Shown here piece by piece: positions 10,925 through 22,100 of a stretch of DNA of 64,000 nucleotides. The stretch is from Liolophura sinensis (taxonomy: Eukaryota > Mollusca > Polyplacophora > Chitonida > Chitonidae): contig NC_088300.1 in assembly GCF_032854445.1 (NCBI RefSeq), positions 30,421,608 to 30,485,607 on the forward strand, given 5' to 3'. The notes under the pieces were generated by a model. That model was not told the DNA's origin and ran no database searches. It was given only the letters and a program-made list of their open reading frames with translations. The position numbers and the translations under genes were made by a program. Numbering within the stretch: the first letter of the stretch is position 1; each line of letters opens with the position of its first letter.

Positions 10925-11386
10925 GTTGCAGAAAATTATTAGATCCGGTCTGGTAACTGATCATACCGACAGTGTAACGCCACAGTCAGGATCTCAGGAG
11001 CCTGATTCAAATAAGCGATCACACTGTGCAAGAGCAAAGCGGTAGGAAATGTGACAGCCTAGGGCACTGTCACTAACAGACCCTTTGGTATTTCTACCTA
11101 CTTGTCGAGTTCTCAGATGTCAGATTGTCATAATTACCAGAATCTGGTTAGAGAGAATGGATATTAAGTCTGCAGACAGTGTGACCACATCGTTATCTCT
11201 TTTGGGGATAAACCAATTGTTATATTCCCGTGTTATGCTGTGGTATAAATCTGACAATGCCAGTTCCACTGTGAAGCTAAGCCTCTGCGACAAGTTTGGT
11301 GACAATATCACAAAACGCACAGTAACAGTTAAAGCTGATATAGGGCCGACACAACGGCACTGCGTCATTTCATCCTCCGTACCTGC

Positions 11387-11541
11387 CCTTCGTACCAGTA
11401 TGCAGCAACCTGTGGATGGTCGTGAGTTTCCACCAGGCTTTACCCGGTTTCCTCTCACCTTAATACTGGCCGCCGTCGTGTAAGTGAAATATTCTTGAGT
11501 ACGGCGTAAAATACATTCAAATGAATAAATAAAATAAGCAG
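11387..11541 (+). repeat. SINE-A, 5'-truncated
   Basis: Runs from about 11401 ('gcagcaacctgtggatggtc') through 'cctctcaccttaatactggc' and 'attcttgagtacggcgtaaa' to an AT-rich end at 11537. Possible short target duplications are cgtacctgc (11378-11386 and 11544-11552) or ttcgtacc (11389-11396 and 11542-11549), so the exact start is ambiguous. The long open frames on both strands here (11085-11569) lie partly over this repeat and are not genes. Confidence 0.88.
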
Positions 11542-11612
11542 TTCGTACCTGCACTGATCTTGGTGTCAATATTCAGCCGCATGTACCCATTTTTAACGTT
11601 TTTCCATTTGAC

Positions 11613-11659
11613 TGATGTTTTACGCCTTTCTCAAGAATATTTCACTTATACGACGGCGG
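11613..11659 (-). repeat. SINE-A tail, inverted relative to the copy 75 bp upstream
   Basis: 'tgatgttttacgcctttctc' then 'aagaatatttcacttatacg acggcgg' is the reverse complement of the SINE-A 3' end. It lies close to and opposite the copy at 11.4 kb, so the two could pair in a transcript. Confidence 0.8.
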
Positions 11660-11679
11660 GTAACGCTTTTCAATTATAA

Positions 11680-11925
11680 ACCAGTGAAAATCAATCGCAA
11701 ATAACATCTGCACTTTTTACTTAAGTCTGGTTAAGCTATAGTGCTGGGGGGGGGGGGGGGGGGGGGCGTGTAATTTGCTACTGTTTATGCATTTACATGA
11801 ATAGTTAGAATAAAACCCTAACCGAAGTTGACAAAAAGCTGCATGTCACCGGCTACGTGTGACCATTTGCCAACTATCACACTAACTTCGCTGCTCTGGC
11901 TTTTCTCTCTATTCTGTACGTCGTA
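11680..11925 (+). repeat. Dispersed repeat family X, copy 1, with a 21-G tract
   Basis: Family X is defined here by comparison within the window. Hallmarks are 'aaaccagtga', 'taagtctggttaagc', a G-rich spot, 'tgctactgtttatgcattta', 'gaataaaaccctaac', 'acgtgtgaccatttgccaac' and 'tatcacac...tcgctgctc' with a T-rich end. The G-rich spot has become 21 consecutive G at 11746-11766 here. No coding capacity; class unknown. Confidence 0.8.
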
Positions 11926-12659
11926 ATTATATTGAAATCAGTGTGCATTGTTAAAACAGGCAGTGGAGGCTTTTCAGACGCGGTGCTGACGATGACTCGC
12001 ACTTTGAACAATCTTCAGATTTCGAGATCTCAATGAATCCCGAGGTTTTTGTGGGTGTTGGTCTCAATGACTTTACGGTCTAGTCTATTAACTGGGAGTC
12101 GAAATTCTCTCCGGTCAGTCATAGTTCTAACTCTCACATAAGCATACTGTCGGTTTAGGCGGTTAATTGTGGAATTACACCGCAGAATACCATGGTGGTG
12201 AACAAAAGAAATAAAATGACCCGATGTCTTGTTCCAGTCATAGGAAAGTAAGGCTTCTGACGAAAATCTTCGGGACTACTTGATTTAGGGTCTGATTGTT
12301 TAGTTTTTGTATTTACCCTCCTGTACTAACTCAATAGACTGCATCCTTTTGGAGCAGGATGTCTGACAGTACAGCAGCCAAACTCATCGGTTCTCTAACA
12401 CTAAATCGTTTCAAACTAATCAACCTTTATGAAAATTGTTAAAAAAATTTCCTGCCGTGACTATATACTATCTTAACTGGTTTCCAAATATCGCAAAACA
12501 CCCGGTAGTCTCAGCGTTGAACTGATACTGCAGATTATATTGTACAATCGAACAGAAAACATGTCGAGATGCTTACAAGAGCCATTTAAAAGCATACTAC
12601 TGTCTAAGAAATTAATTGAGAAAATCATAGGATGATGTTTACACTTGTATCCTCCGAAA
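11926..12659. other. Mostly unannotated
   Basis: Apart from the short repeat shared with 10.7 kb at its start, nothing recognisable is present. Confidence 0.4.
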
Positions 12660-12819
12660 CACGCAATATCAGACAAAAACATGCAACAGCAGACAGAAAC
12701 AGGCAACATCAGACAAAAACACGCAACAGCAGACAGAAACACGCAACAGCAGACAAAAACACGCAACAGCGGACAAAACCACGAAAAAGCAGACAGAAAC
12801 ACGCAACAGCAGAAAGAAT
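12660..12819. repeat. Minisatellite, eight 20-bp units
   Basis: Eight head-to-tail units of 'cacgcaacagcagacaaaaa' with one to four substitutions each and no length change, starting at 12660 and spaced exactly 20 bp. Because 20 is not a multiple of three, a translated frame would show a 20-residue period over 60 bp. Two plus-strand frames happen to stay open across it (Gln/Thr/Asn-rich), which reflects base composition, not coding. Confidence 0.95.
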
Positions 12820-13712
12820 CCCAGTGCTAAGCTTTCTTCTTTCTCATATGTTTGTAGTCACGACTGTAATATATATACAATACCAAAAGATTTACGACAT
12901 AGAGAGTAAAAAAAACCTGAGTAGATACGGCAGTGTGCAATACTGCGGACGTGCTTGGTGAAAAGACATTGGTATCAGCAATGCAGTATGGATAGTGCGT
13001 ACTGCTTGTATATAACATGTGTGACACACACTTACAGTACAGCAGTATTTAACTGCCAACAATTTCATGGGAAATTTAACCATGGTCATTATGAACACGT
13101 TAACGTTTTGATTTTCACGTTGCTGTCGTCAGTGAAGGGTGTGGACCAAAAATGTAAAACTTTCAGTACCTAACTTTTTTTGTTCCAAACATCAACGAAG
13201 TATAGCTAAATTTGTCCCATATTTCATATCCCATTGCAATAAGTTATGTAAAAATATATGTAGAAAGGATAGCAGTGACTTTTTCCAGCCTGATAGTGTA
13301 CACAATAAGGTTCCGTCAACGAGATGTATCATGGTCAAAGAATCCTTCCCGAATGCTATCGATCCCATGGTCAGGTCTGAGGCGCTGTCTAGCTGGCCAA
13401 AACAAGTTACTCTTCACCCTGAGTGGGGAGCTCCCCTTAATAGGTACAGCTGGCAGATAATTTGTGTGGGTCGCAAAGAAAACGCCTGTCGCACCGGATG
13501 TTTTTCTGTCAGGCGAGGAAGAAATTACCTGGGATGCATACATTTCAGGCACGCTTTCAGAAGGTGAATCTCAGGGGTGTAGAGAGTCTTAAAAGACATA
13601 AAAATAGGACTTTAATTTTCACATAACAGTCTGCATCCTGTATAAACCAATATCTAACTATTCCCTGATGAATAAGCAAAATACTCTCATGTTGGCTTCA
13701 TCTCAGTCTTTA
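12820..13712. other. No confident feature; one weak exon-like frame
   Basis: At 13316-13552 (minus) a 78-codon frame contains SPDRKTSGATGVFFATHTNY and LFWPARQRLRPDHGIDSIRE, which looks somewhat protein-like. An overlapping plus-strand frame is open too. Neither is recognised and I would not call a gene. Confidence 0.3.
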
Positions 13713-13815
13713 CGTAGACAGGTCAGTCAATAACCTTCGGATGGCCGTGGGTTTTCCCGGGCTCTTCCCGGTTTTCTCCCACCATAACCCTAGCCTCCGT
13801 CGTGTAAGTGAATTT
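13713..13815 (+). repeat. SINE-A fragment, 3' end lost
   Basis: 'caataaccttcggatggccg', 'gggctcttcccggttttctc' and 'cctccgtcgtgtaagtgaat' match the centre of SINE-A. The copy stops before the 'ttcttgagtacgg' end. Confidence 0.8.
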
Positions 13816-13898
13816 TAAATGAATATAAGCGACAAGTTAAAAGAAACAGTCTGTAGTGTTTGGCCCATATCTTATATCTGAGCGTCGAGACAGGAAGT

Positions 13899-13930
13899 TT
13901 GTATGTATGCATGTATGTATGTGTGTGTAT

Positions 13931-13974
<44 letters not shown>
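13899..13974. repeat. (GT)n/(GTAT)n microsatellite
   Basis: GTAT repeats pass into a long uninterrupted GT run around 13939-13971. It lies exactly next to the 3' end of an inverted SINE-B tail, so it probably grew from the CA-rich tail of that SINE. Confidence 0.95.
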
Positions 13975-13975
<1 letters not shown>

Positions 13976-14040
13976 CTTGGACTTTTACGTTGCACTTAAA
14001 AAGTTTTCAGTCATATGAGAACGAGGAGTCATTAAGTTCT
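13975..14040 (-). repeat. SINE-B tail fragment
   Basis: 'gcttggacttttacgttgca', 'aaaaagttttcagtcatatg' and 'aacgaggagtcattaagttc' are the inverted SINE-B 3' end, as at 2.65 and 25.1 kb. Confidence 0.75.
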
Positions 14041-14448
14041 GTGAAGTTGTAGGAATTGAGTAGATTGTAAATGTTTATGTCGTAGGTGTATAGGTATATT
14101 CCTACTTTGAGGAAGGCTTTATGAACCTAACGCATTCCTTAACAAAGTAGCCGATCGTATCGGTACCATAGGATTTAGTCAAACGAGTACACCACTATAT
14201 TTATTAGACGACGGTGAACATCGCCGGTGTCCGAACAGAAACTATAAATGTCAGCTCAAAATGAGGTAATGGCGATTAAATCTTCGGCTAACAGTTGTCT
14301 AGTATTCACAAAGCCATGGGCGAACTGTCCTAGAAATGAGTTTTCCTCCCAGTCCACTTGGGAAACGTTAATGGACAATATTAGTAGATATTACTAAGCC
14401 TACAGTCTTCAGTTCAGTTCAGGATTCTGCTAGTGGACTGAGCACCTC

Positions 14449-14775
14449 CGAGGCCTGGTCCTTTGGCATTGTTTTAATGTTATTGTATGTTAAATGTGAT
14501 GACAACACTGCATTTTCAGTTTTCATTTTAAACCAGTGACATCTAATTCATTGCAGTTTTAACGTCACTGCATTTTTTTTAAGTCTGCTTAAGCCATGGT
14601 GCAGGGGGGGGGGGGCTGTAATTGGCTACCATGTCTACGTTTACATGGACAGAGAGAATAAAAGCCTAACTTAGGTAAATTGACAAGAGGCCGTATTCCA
14701 CTGGTGAATTGTGGCCATTCGCCGGCTATCACACTGTCGTCGCTGCTCTTGTTTTTCTCTCTATGGAACCTTAAA
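14449..14775 (+). repeat. Dispersed repeat family X, copy 2, fullest copy, with a 12-G tract
   Basis: Begins near 'gaggcctggtcctttggcat', includes 'aatgttattgtatgttaaat' and 'gtgatgacaacactgc', an 'aaaccagtgacatc' block, 'aagtctgcttaagccatggt', G12 at 14604-14615, 'gaataaaagcctaac', 'ttgacaagaggccgtat', and ends near 'cgtcgctgctcttgtttttc'. It shows the family is at least 320 bp long. Confidence 0.82.
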
Positions 14776-14809
14776 AAAGGCGTCGTAACACACATTTGTG
14801 ATCAACCAT

Positions 14810-15060
14810 GATAAAATTCCAGGCAGATAATTTCAAGATCACTTTCCAAAATAATGTTCAACCCAGACCACTAAAGATCTAACAATTAAAAATTGCAAAA
14901 GGTAGGAAATTAGGACGGAACTATTGACAGAGATCTCCGTAAACAAATTTCAGTGAAACAGAAATTTCGCAAGGAATGACCCATGGGCGTGAATTTGCAA
15001 GTGGCTTTAATAACAACTGTTCATATAAGGAATAACCCAATGAGCTCACACGATTTGTAT
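14810..15060 (-). repeat. Dispersed repeat family Y, copy 3 (minus, degraded)
   Basis: 'taatttcaagatcactttcc', 'aaaataatgttcaac' and 'aacaactgttcatataagga' follow the order of the 5.2 and 9.7-kb copies. It directly follows a family X copy. Confidence 0.5.
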
Positions 15061-15396
15061 ATGGCACAGAAGTAGAGACAGTCATTAAACAGAGCATCGT
15101 AGGCTCTAGACACGTTATATTTACTCACATACAATGTATTTACTCACAAGAGAATTGTATTCATTGTAAACTTTCAGAAAGAAGGAAACTTTGATGGGAT
15201 ATCCATCAGACACCAACTGCTGTAGCAATAAGCTGTATTGTTGATTTGATTAGTTAAACAAGAGACAAGACCTATCACATTCTACAAAGGAGAATGCACA
15301 TCATGTGCAGAACCCTTCGCTCTTCCAAGAACGGATAGTTAATGGGAACAATCCCCCGTGACGTAAAAACGGTGTGAAAAGAAACATCTCTGAATA

Positions 15397-15489
15397 AAGT
15401 TTCCTCCCACCATAATGCTGACCGCCGTCGTATAAGTTCCATATTCTTGAGTACGGCGTAAAACATCAATCAAATAAATAAATAAATAA
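15397..15489 (+). repeat. SINE-A, strongly 5'-truncated, with target-site duplication
   Basis: Only the last 90 bases of the element are present, from 'tttcctcccaccataatgct' to the (aaat)n end. The 11-bp sequence atctctgaata flanks it at 15386-15396 and 15490-15500, so this is a complete, truncated insertion and not an eroded one. An open frame read through it at 15275-15469 (minus) is not a gene. Confidence 0.93.
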
Positions 15490-15500
15490 ATCTCTGAATA

Positions 15501-16877
15501 GATAAAAGTCTAAGTAAGATACATCATCCTTAAAGTCCAATGCTGACATACTTCTTTCTTAAACTTTGTGTATATGAAGGCCTCCTAGTTATCCTACAGA
15601 TAATGCTTCCTGTGTAGACGTGATTTCACGACTCCCGTGTCGATCATATGGGTTGTTTTACCAGCGTGGTGTGTGGTGATTTACAACCGTGTCACGTCAG
15701 CCTTGTATTCTAGACATGCTTCATAACGATGGTTTATCCATGTGTCCTGATACTGTTATGTATATATGCGGTAAGTCTTCAACTGTAACAATCTTTTACA
15801 TGACGTTCATCCAGTGTTTCATAACGTGTGTTAGGTTTTGTACTTTCTGGCATGATGCAGATGAAAAAAGTAAATAAAACACCGAGTTAGTGGTTAGCAG
15901 AATTGGTCTGCAAAAACAATGTACATCTGAACAATATTACGCGACCAGAACAACAGTTTAAAAAGGTTCTTCTTGAATCAATCCACGACAGTGACCAGTA
16001 TGAAAGAGTTTGCCCTGCATTTGGTGTAATGTCAAGGTCTAGGGCTAGTAAGCTGTAAACGATATTGCTTGAAATTAGTTTATCTTTCTTTTAGTTGCTC
16101 AGTGATCGAGTGGTTACACCATTGCCCTGGCGGAGTAGGGGCTGGGTAAGCCGTATAACCCTACTGAGCATGACTTTACGTGCGTACTATTGGATTACAA
16201 TAAGCAGCTAAAATGGCCTTCGCGCCTCAAATTGATTAACTAATCCTGACATCCACATACAAAGAGTGAGTTCAAGGCATCAAGCAAGCGCGATAAACTG
16301 TAGTGAGTTGAACATGACTTGCTCCTGATGTATCGTTCTCTTGTGTGTCAAATAGGCACTTCATGGATCACAGCTTCCAAGCTAAGCTCATCTAGTTACT
16401 GTAAGTTGACAGTTGAAAGTGGAGACAAAGTGGAAGCTCGGTAAACTGTAGCGATGAGAATAAACGTACTGTTGAGTTGGAATGATAGGGTGAACCAGAT
16501 TATCACTTCAGGGATCACTGCTGCCCGGATAAATTTTCCTGCTTACAAATGACTAATGCCTTTCTGTGATTTTTGAGATAAAAGGGAGAAAAGACGATAT
16601 ATGCACGCAAATTGGGGGAATCTTGTTTTGAGGTGTAAAGATTGGAAATAAGTTCAGTTTTTGCCAGGTATGAAAAATGTAATATTTATGCATGTATATT
16701 AAGTCAGAGAGAATTAGAATATAAACCGTCCTTGCTGTGCTCACAATTTTACTTCACACAATTTTAACATCTCTTATTCTTCTCGGATGTTCTCGGCCTC
16801 AGAGATTACTGTGATGCACACAGGATAGATAAAAGGAGAGATCTCTAATTTCATCGAGCAAATCGAAGCACTTAATA
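15501..16877. other. Unannotated, with a weak internal direct repeat
   Basis: Near 16290-16376 and 16434-16522 the blocks 'gataaactgtag' and 'cacttcatggatcacagctt' recur as 'ggtaaactgtag' and 'cacttcagggatcactgctg'. A tRNA-like 'gatcgagtggttacaccatt' near 16107 is too isolated to call. Confidence 0.35.
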
Positions 16878-17045
16878 TTTAGGTTAAACAAACCACGCAC
16901 CGTTCTGACCATGATGCTCCAAGGTTTATTGTCATCACTAGATCGAAAAATAACAATAGACCAAATTATGATTTACGTTAAACTAACGAACCGTTTTGAC
17001 CATGATCATATAACATTCCACTGTCTATTGTCAGCACTATATTCT
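16878..17045. repeat. Two diverged direct repeats of about 70 bp
   Basis: 'ggttaaacaaaccacgcacc' with 'gttctgaccatgatgctcc' and 'tttattgtcatcactag' recurs about 95 bp later as 'cgttaaactaacgaaccgtt', 'ttgaccatgatcatat' and 'tctattgtcagcactat'. An old local tandem duplication. Confidence 0.6.
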
Positions 17046-17526
17046 ACAACATGGGGATCACGTTCCTTCTATATATAGTCAGAATCCATTATGTGGGTAG
17101 TATGACATTGTACAGAAGTAACATTCTATAAATGATACAGAATCGATTAAGCCCAGACGTGATTGACATTTTTAAGTCTGGTGGAGACGATTTTGGTTGA
17201 AACTCATTCTGATTTATTGTGACGCACATCTCTATCTAAAAATCTCTCGCTTACGCTTTTGCGAAATCAAATTAATGAGCAATAATAACTTTTCGCTGCT
17301 AAGAACAACCACAGAAGTCATTTCTGGTAACAATGGATTCTTGACTACCCATTGCCAAGATTAAGCACTGCTTACATAAAAAGTCTCCTCAAAAGATCAG
17401 ACCAGTTTTCTGGTCACTGTGATTAGGCCAGAACGAGTAGTTAATGAGACAAGATATCTACTCCAAGACTTGGTTCTGAAACACGGCCGTAACACTGAGA
17501 AACGTTCAGATCACAACTGGTGGACT
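17046..17526. other. No recognisable feature
   Basis: Nothing supported between the direct repeats and the next family X copy. Confidence 0.35.
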
Positions 17527-17786
17527 AAGCATTGTCAAAGCCTGGTCCCTTGGCGTTGTTTTAATGTTATTGTATGTCAAATGTGATGACAACACAGGAT
17601 TTTAAGTCCTAGACCAGTGACGTCTATAACGTCACTGTGTTTGTTTTACGTTACCCTTCTAAAACCATGGTGCTAGGGGCGTGTAGTATGCTCCTTAGGA
17701 TAAAACCCTGACTGAAGAAAATTTACAAGAGACCATATATCATCCGTTACGTGTGACAATTTGCCAGATATCACACTGTCGTCGCT
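17527..17786 (+). repeat. Dispersed repeat family X, copy 3
   Basis: Contains 'agcctggtcccttggcgttg', 'aatgttattgtatgtcaaat', 'agaccagtgacgtctataac', 'aaaccatggtgctaggggcg' (an unexpanded G-spot), and 'tatcacactgtcgtcgctg', where it meets the SINE-B head without a gap. Confidence 0.8.
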
Positions 17787-18129
17787 GTACAGTTGGTAGA
17801 GCGTCCACTTCGGGGGCGGTAGATCAAGGGTCAATCCTGGGTCGGGTCAAAACTAAGGCCTTACAAATAGGAAGTTGTAACTTCCTCGTTTGGCGTTCAG
17901 CATTAAGGGAATAGTACAACGACTGGTTGACCCATATCAGTATAATGGTTCGGGCGGGGCGCCTTACTTGCCTTTGGTAAGTCAACTCAGTGAAACACCA
18001 CTAGATAAAAATCCGTTCTGCAACAAACGAGGCACATGACATACATTCTAAGGATTCCTTCGTCGTCATATGACTGAGAAATTAAGCACGACGTTAAACC
18101 CCAATCACCCACCCACTCACTCACTCTCT
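17787..18129 (+). repeat. SINE-B, near full length, tRNA-derived head
   Basis: The head has an A-box-like 'agttggtagagcgtccactt' and a B-box-like 'agggtcaatcctgggtcggg', in the spacing of a tRNA-type RNA polymerase III promoter. The body has 'gactggttgacccatatcag' and 'tataatggttcgggcgggg'. The 3' end has 'gtcgtcatatgactgagaaa' and 'gcacgacgttaaaccccaat', then a cccacccactcactcac tail. Length about 340 bp. It abuts the 3' end of a family X copy, which suggests insertion there. It should be transcribed by Pol III if the boxes still work; it encodes nothing. Confidence 0.85.
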
Positions 18130-18931
18130 TCACTGACGGTTACACTGAATACAGATATGTATGTAGGGACAATGTGCAGTAATCCAACAAGACAATGGCC
18201 ACTGTGCTTTGTTTAAAAGAGTGACAGGCTAAACACAGCACTGATGAGTCCCACAAGGCCTATGTATATATACAGTGTGATAACATGCACATTAAAATAT
18301 ACCCAAACGAACAAGATCACGCTTTTTAGTACTTAACAGCTCATCTTGCTCTACACACATTACAGTAGGTCATGCTGATTTGGATACCATACGCGTTAGT
18401 TTCCCAATGGCCCCTTCCATAGGCCGTCCTCAAGTCTTTTGAGACAAAGCATTGGTTACAAATTGTGACATGAAACCTGAGCAGACTGCAGACCTTCACA
18501 TTGAGGTCAAGAAGATCCATTTTAGGATAGTACTAAATGTAGCAGAGGTCATAGGTACACTGTATGTTTATGGACTGTTAATGCGATATTGTGAGAGGTG
18601 TTCAGTGACGACCGGTGCCTTAAAACACCGTTAATACTACTGACCATTATAATAGTCTCCAGAGTGTATCTTAAACAACACCTCTGACATATAGGCTGTA
18701 GCTTTGGTAATGTAAACGCGGATGTCATAGTACTACAGCTGTCCTCGCCGTAAAGAGGGATACCTTCTATCATTGCCGTATTTTTCACAAAACGTTGAAC
18801 ATTATTACACCAATAATGCAACCAGTTCCCAAAATATTGTCCATAAGTACATACAGAAGTAATAATGACGTAATTTAGCAGTATATGGGGCTGTTATGTA
18901 AACGTTACATGATCTTTTGTATGGAAAGCCT
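18130..18931. other. No recognisable feature
   Basis: Two opposed short frames at 18452-18634 and 18549-18821 are unsupported. Confidence 0.35.
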
Positions 18932-19131
18932 GTTTATGTATTTGATTGGTAGTTTACGTGGCACTCAGCTATACAACGTCTGGCAACTTTATGGTATGAT
19001 GAAACCGGGCAAAGCCATCCGCAGGTTGTTGACAGATCTTCCTATGTGCGACCGGAAAGGAAGCCGACAAGAGGTGAACTTGAGCTCACAGACAGGGGGA
19101 CTGTTGTGCTAGCACGTTAGCCACTCGGCCA
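18932..19131 (-). repeat. SINE-A with tRNA-like head, degraded, minus
   Basis: Read on the plus strand: inverted tail 'tttatgtatttgattggtag', then 'ggtatgatgaaaccgggcaa', 'atccgcaggttgttgacaga', 'cggaaaggaagccgac', and the head 'gaggtgaacttgagctcaca'. It ends 'gctagcacgttagccactcg'. Reversed, the head reads like a Ser/Leu-type tRNA start (ggccgagtggctaacgtgc) with a B-box-like gctcaagttcacc. One of only three SINE-A copies here that keep the head. Confidence 0.82.
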
Positions 19132-22100
19132 AAGAAGCTTCTGGAAAGTAGGCAGTAGAGGTGAACCCCCACTCACTTATCTTGTCAGTATTTTATTCAG
19201 TCTGTTTTATTTCTGAAGCCAATTACCAATAATGCCAGATAATCAAGCCCGATGTATGATATAGCTGACAAAACACGAAACAAATGTGTAATGAATTGTT
19301 AATTTATAGTCATTTAAATTCTACTCGGTTTATTTTTAGTTCTTCTTTTTATAGTAAAGACATAACATGATCGATAGCACCATCGCATTCGATTAAATGG
19401 ATGAACATGGCATTTCATCGGTAATACTTATCAAATACGCCAGTTAGCGAAATTCATGGCTTAAAACCAATTTGATCCGTTCTGGTGAACATTAATCGTC
19501 GAATTAAAACCCTATCTTGAACGATAAGTGTATGCAGATACAGCTGACAAAAAGTTAACGATATAACACAATATTTAACAACTACTGAAAAGAGAAGCGC
19601 GTTGGACGAACCACGCTTTCCTTTTTGTCCATTTAACGTTTCCCTTTTGTTTCGTTAGACTATTGTATCTGGTATTAGAATAGACGAGACTTAGAAATGA
19701 TTAGAGCTTGTGTACATCTAGCTCACAATGCAAAACGCGTGAACAATTTACCTGTTCTGTGTTCGGCGAAATCAATACTATTCATTAGGATTGAACATGT
19801 CATTAGCTTTGATTCGCTTGGTGTTGGAAACTGGCAAAATTATTTCCGTGGTATCACGACAGTTTTATCTTCGTTCCAGCAACATCAGAGAAACCAGATA
19901 CGATATCAAATGCAAACACAGTATATTCAGACACAAGAATATTCCAGCAATTGTCGTGTACAGTGGTGCTGCGGACCATCAAGAGTTTAAACATTTGGCT
20001 CCCTTCTCATACCCTGTGACCTCAAGGGAACCAATCCAGCTCCTTATGGTTCCCCTGCAGTTTTGAGTCAGGGGGCTTGTCAAGTACCTCCCGAAATGCT
20101 TTTCTTTGAGCACCCGGTTCCCCCATCCCAGAAGAACTTGAATGAATAAATGGGTTGTTGAGTAACGTTTAGCTGACAGCTTTCCATGCACAAGGCTAAT
20201 CTAGCACAGGAATGGTCGAACAATGGAATGTTTTTTGTACAATGTAATGGGTTTTTCTTTTGCAATACTATCATGTCAGAAAAAGTAAAGGGAAAATTGC
20301 TTAAACAGGATTATGTCCACCGGCAATTTGACTATGTGAATATGAATAAGCAATTTCTACATACAGGTATGTACCTGTAGATTTTGATAATGCAAAACAA
20401 AAACTTGCTTTATATTGAAGGGAGTATTTCACAATTTGTTTCACGCGAGACACGACAGTGCGGCCCATCACGACAAAGCGGCACATTCTTTAGAAACTTA
20501 GTTAATACTCAAAAGTCAAAACCAAAGACCGTGGACTCAGCCTAATTTATAACCGTCAATACATCGTTCAAAACTTTTGTCCAACTTTAAAGACTTAATT
20601 TTTCTAAGCTTACAAATTGCTCGGAGCCAGAGGATCAAACAATACTAACTAATTCATTTCCTTCTACCCATCTGCAGAGATAAGCCAGCTTTCATCATCC
20701 TCCCAAATGTCGATATGACACTCAGTGAGATGGATAAGCTTGTCAGACATCAGCCGATGATTAGTTTTCTTTGTTGGAGTTGTCAGTGTCGCCGTCCAGG
20801 AATCCTCAATCTTGTTTCTGTTCTGCGTTGATCCCCGCTGGTTGTCTGACGCTCACATCACAGACATCCTCTCATGACCGATATTAAATGAACGGTGCCA
20901 TTTACTTTCCACTCTCAATCCATTTTTGTGATTGTCTTTAACAGATTGCCGGACAATAAGTGATCAGTCTGATGTAAGACTCAAGCATTTTGCTCTCACA
21001 CGATGCCAGTCAGTTTCATTCTTAAAGGACAACGCTCTTCCTACTTATGAGCTAGCATGGTACAAGATTTTGATATTGCTTTAATTCATTCGTCTAGAAC
21101 ACACCTTGTGACAAATTGTGTTAAGAGTTTTGACTTCTTGGGGACAGTTAAATAGCCTGCATACAAACATACAGGCATTTCTGCAGACATACGTACAGCC
21201 TAATGTACATGGTACATAGCGGGAAAGCTTTTGTTACATTTGAACTGTTGCGTAAAGTTCAATGCTATTAGCTAATTTTGACAAGTTTCATTTAGTGTAG
21301 TAGAAATCATAACTTGCCTGATCCAGTTTGAAGTCATCAGTCTGAAAATATTTTACATCTCAAATATTGTCCACAAACAGGACAATACCCGCGTTTCGGT
21401 CTCGGTTTATCAGGTTTCTATTGACGATTATTGATTTATGACGAACGTCAACAAACTGATATTGATACGGAACGAACAACACGATAAAGAGTTCACAGCA
21501 GATTTGTATCAGCTGAGACGTTTTATTCCCATGAAATGTTAACCTTAGCGCGTAATGGCCACCGGTTATCGAATAAGACATCTGGGGTGTTCCCGTAGGA
21601 AGAAAGGAAATCAAATTACGTTCAGCTATGGCTGCATTAGTAATAGTTGTTCTAGTCGTATTGGTCAATGATAACATTCCATAAAAGCCGTCATGTTAGA
21701 GATTGTAATATTGACTAGCTGATTGTATAAATGACGTTATCTGGACGTTATCTGAGAACTAGCCCCACTTGAGACCGTTCCAGCAATTGCTAACATGATT
21801 CTTTGCCAACTAGAAATACGTTACAAATCGCCTCCGCTGGATTTTTCACTGAACATTACAACATCATTACTGGAAACCTCAGCAAACTCACTGATCTAAA
21901 TTCTGTGCCAAATCTGTTGAACATTATGGGTCGGTCAGCTTATTGTGGTCATTTAGAAAAACGTAAAAAACGATATACCCAGCGAGGACCCTTTTAATGG
22001 AACCGTTTCATCAAACCTTGACGTAGACAAGGTTTTCCGACGGGCTTGGTGTGAGAGTGTCATTAAAACTGTTATTGCAAAAAGGAAGAACATAACTTAG

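Noticed and set aside
11085-11569. 132- and 149-codon frames on opposite strands
   Set aside because: They run through a SINE-A copy whose ends are visible; the frames are a by-product of its G+C-rich sequence.
12632-12961. Gln/Thr/Asn-rich 109- and 61-codon frames
   Set aside because: Pure translation of the 20-bp minisatellite; a non-triplet repeat open in two frames by composition.
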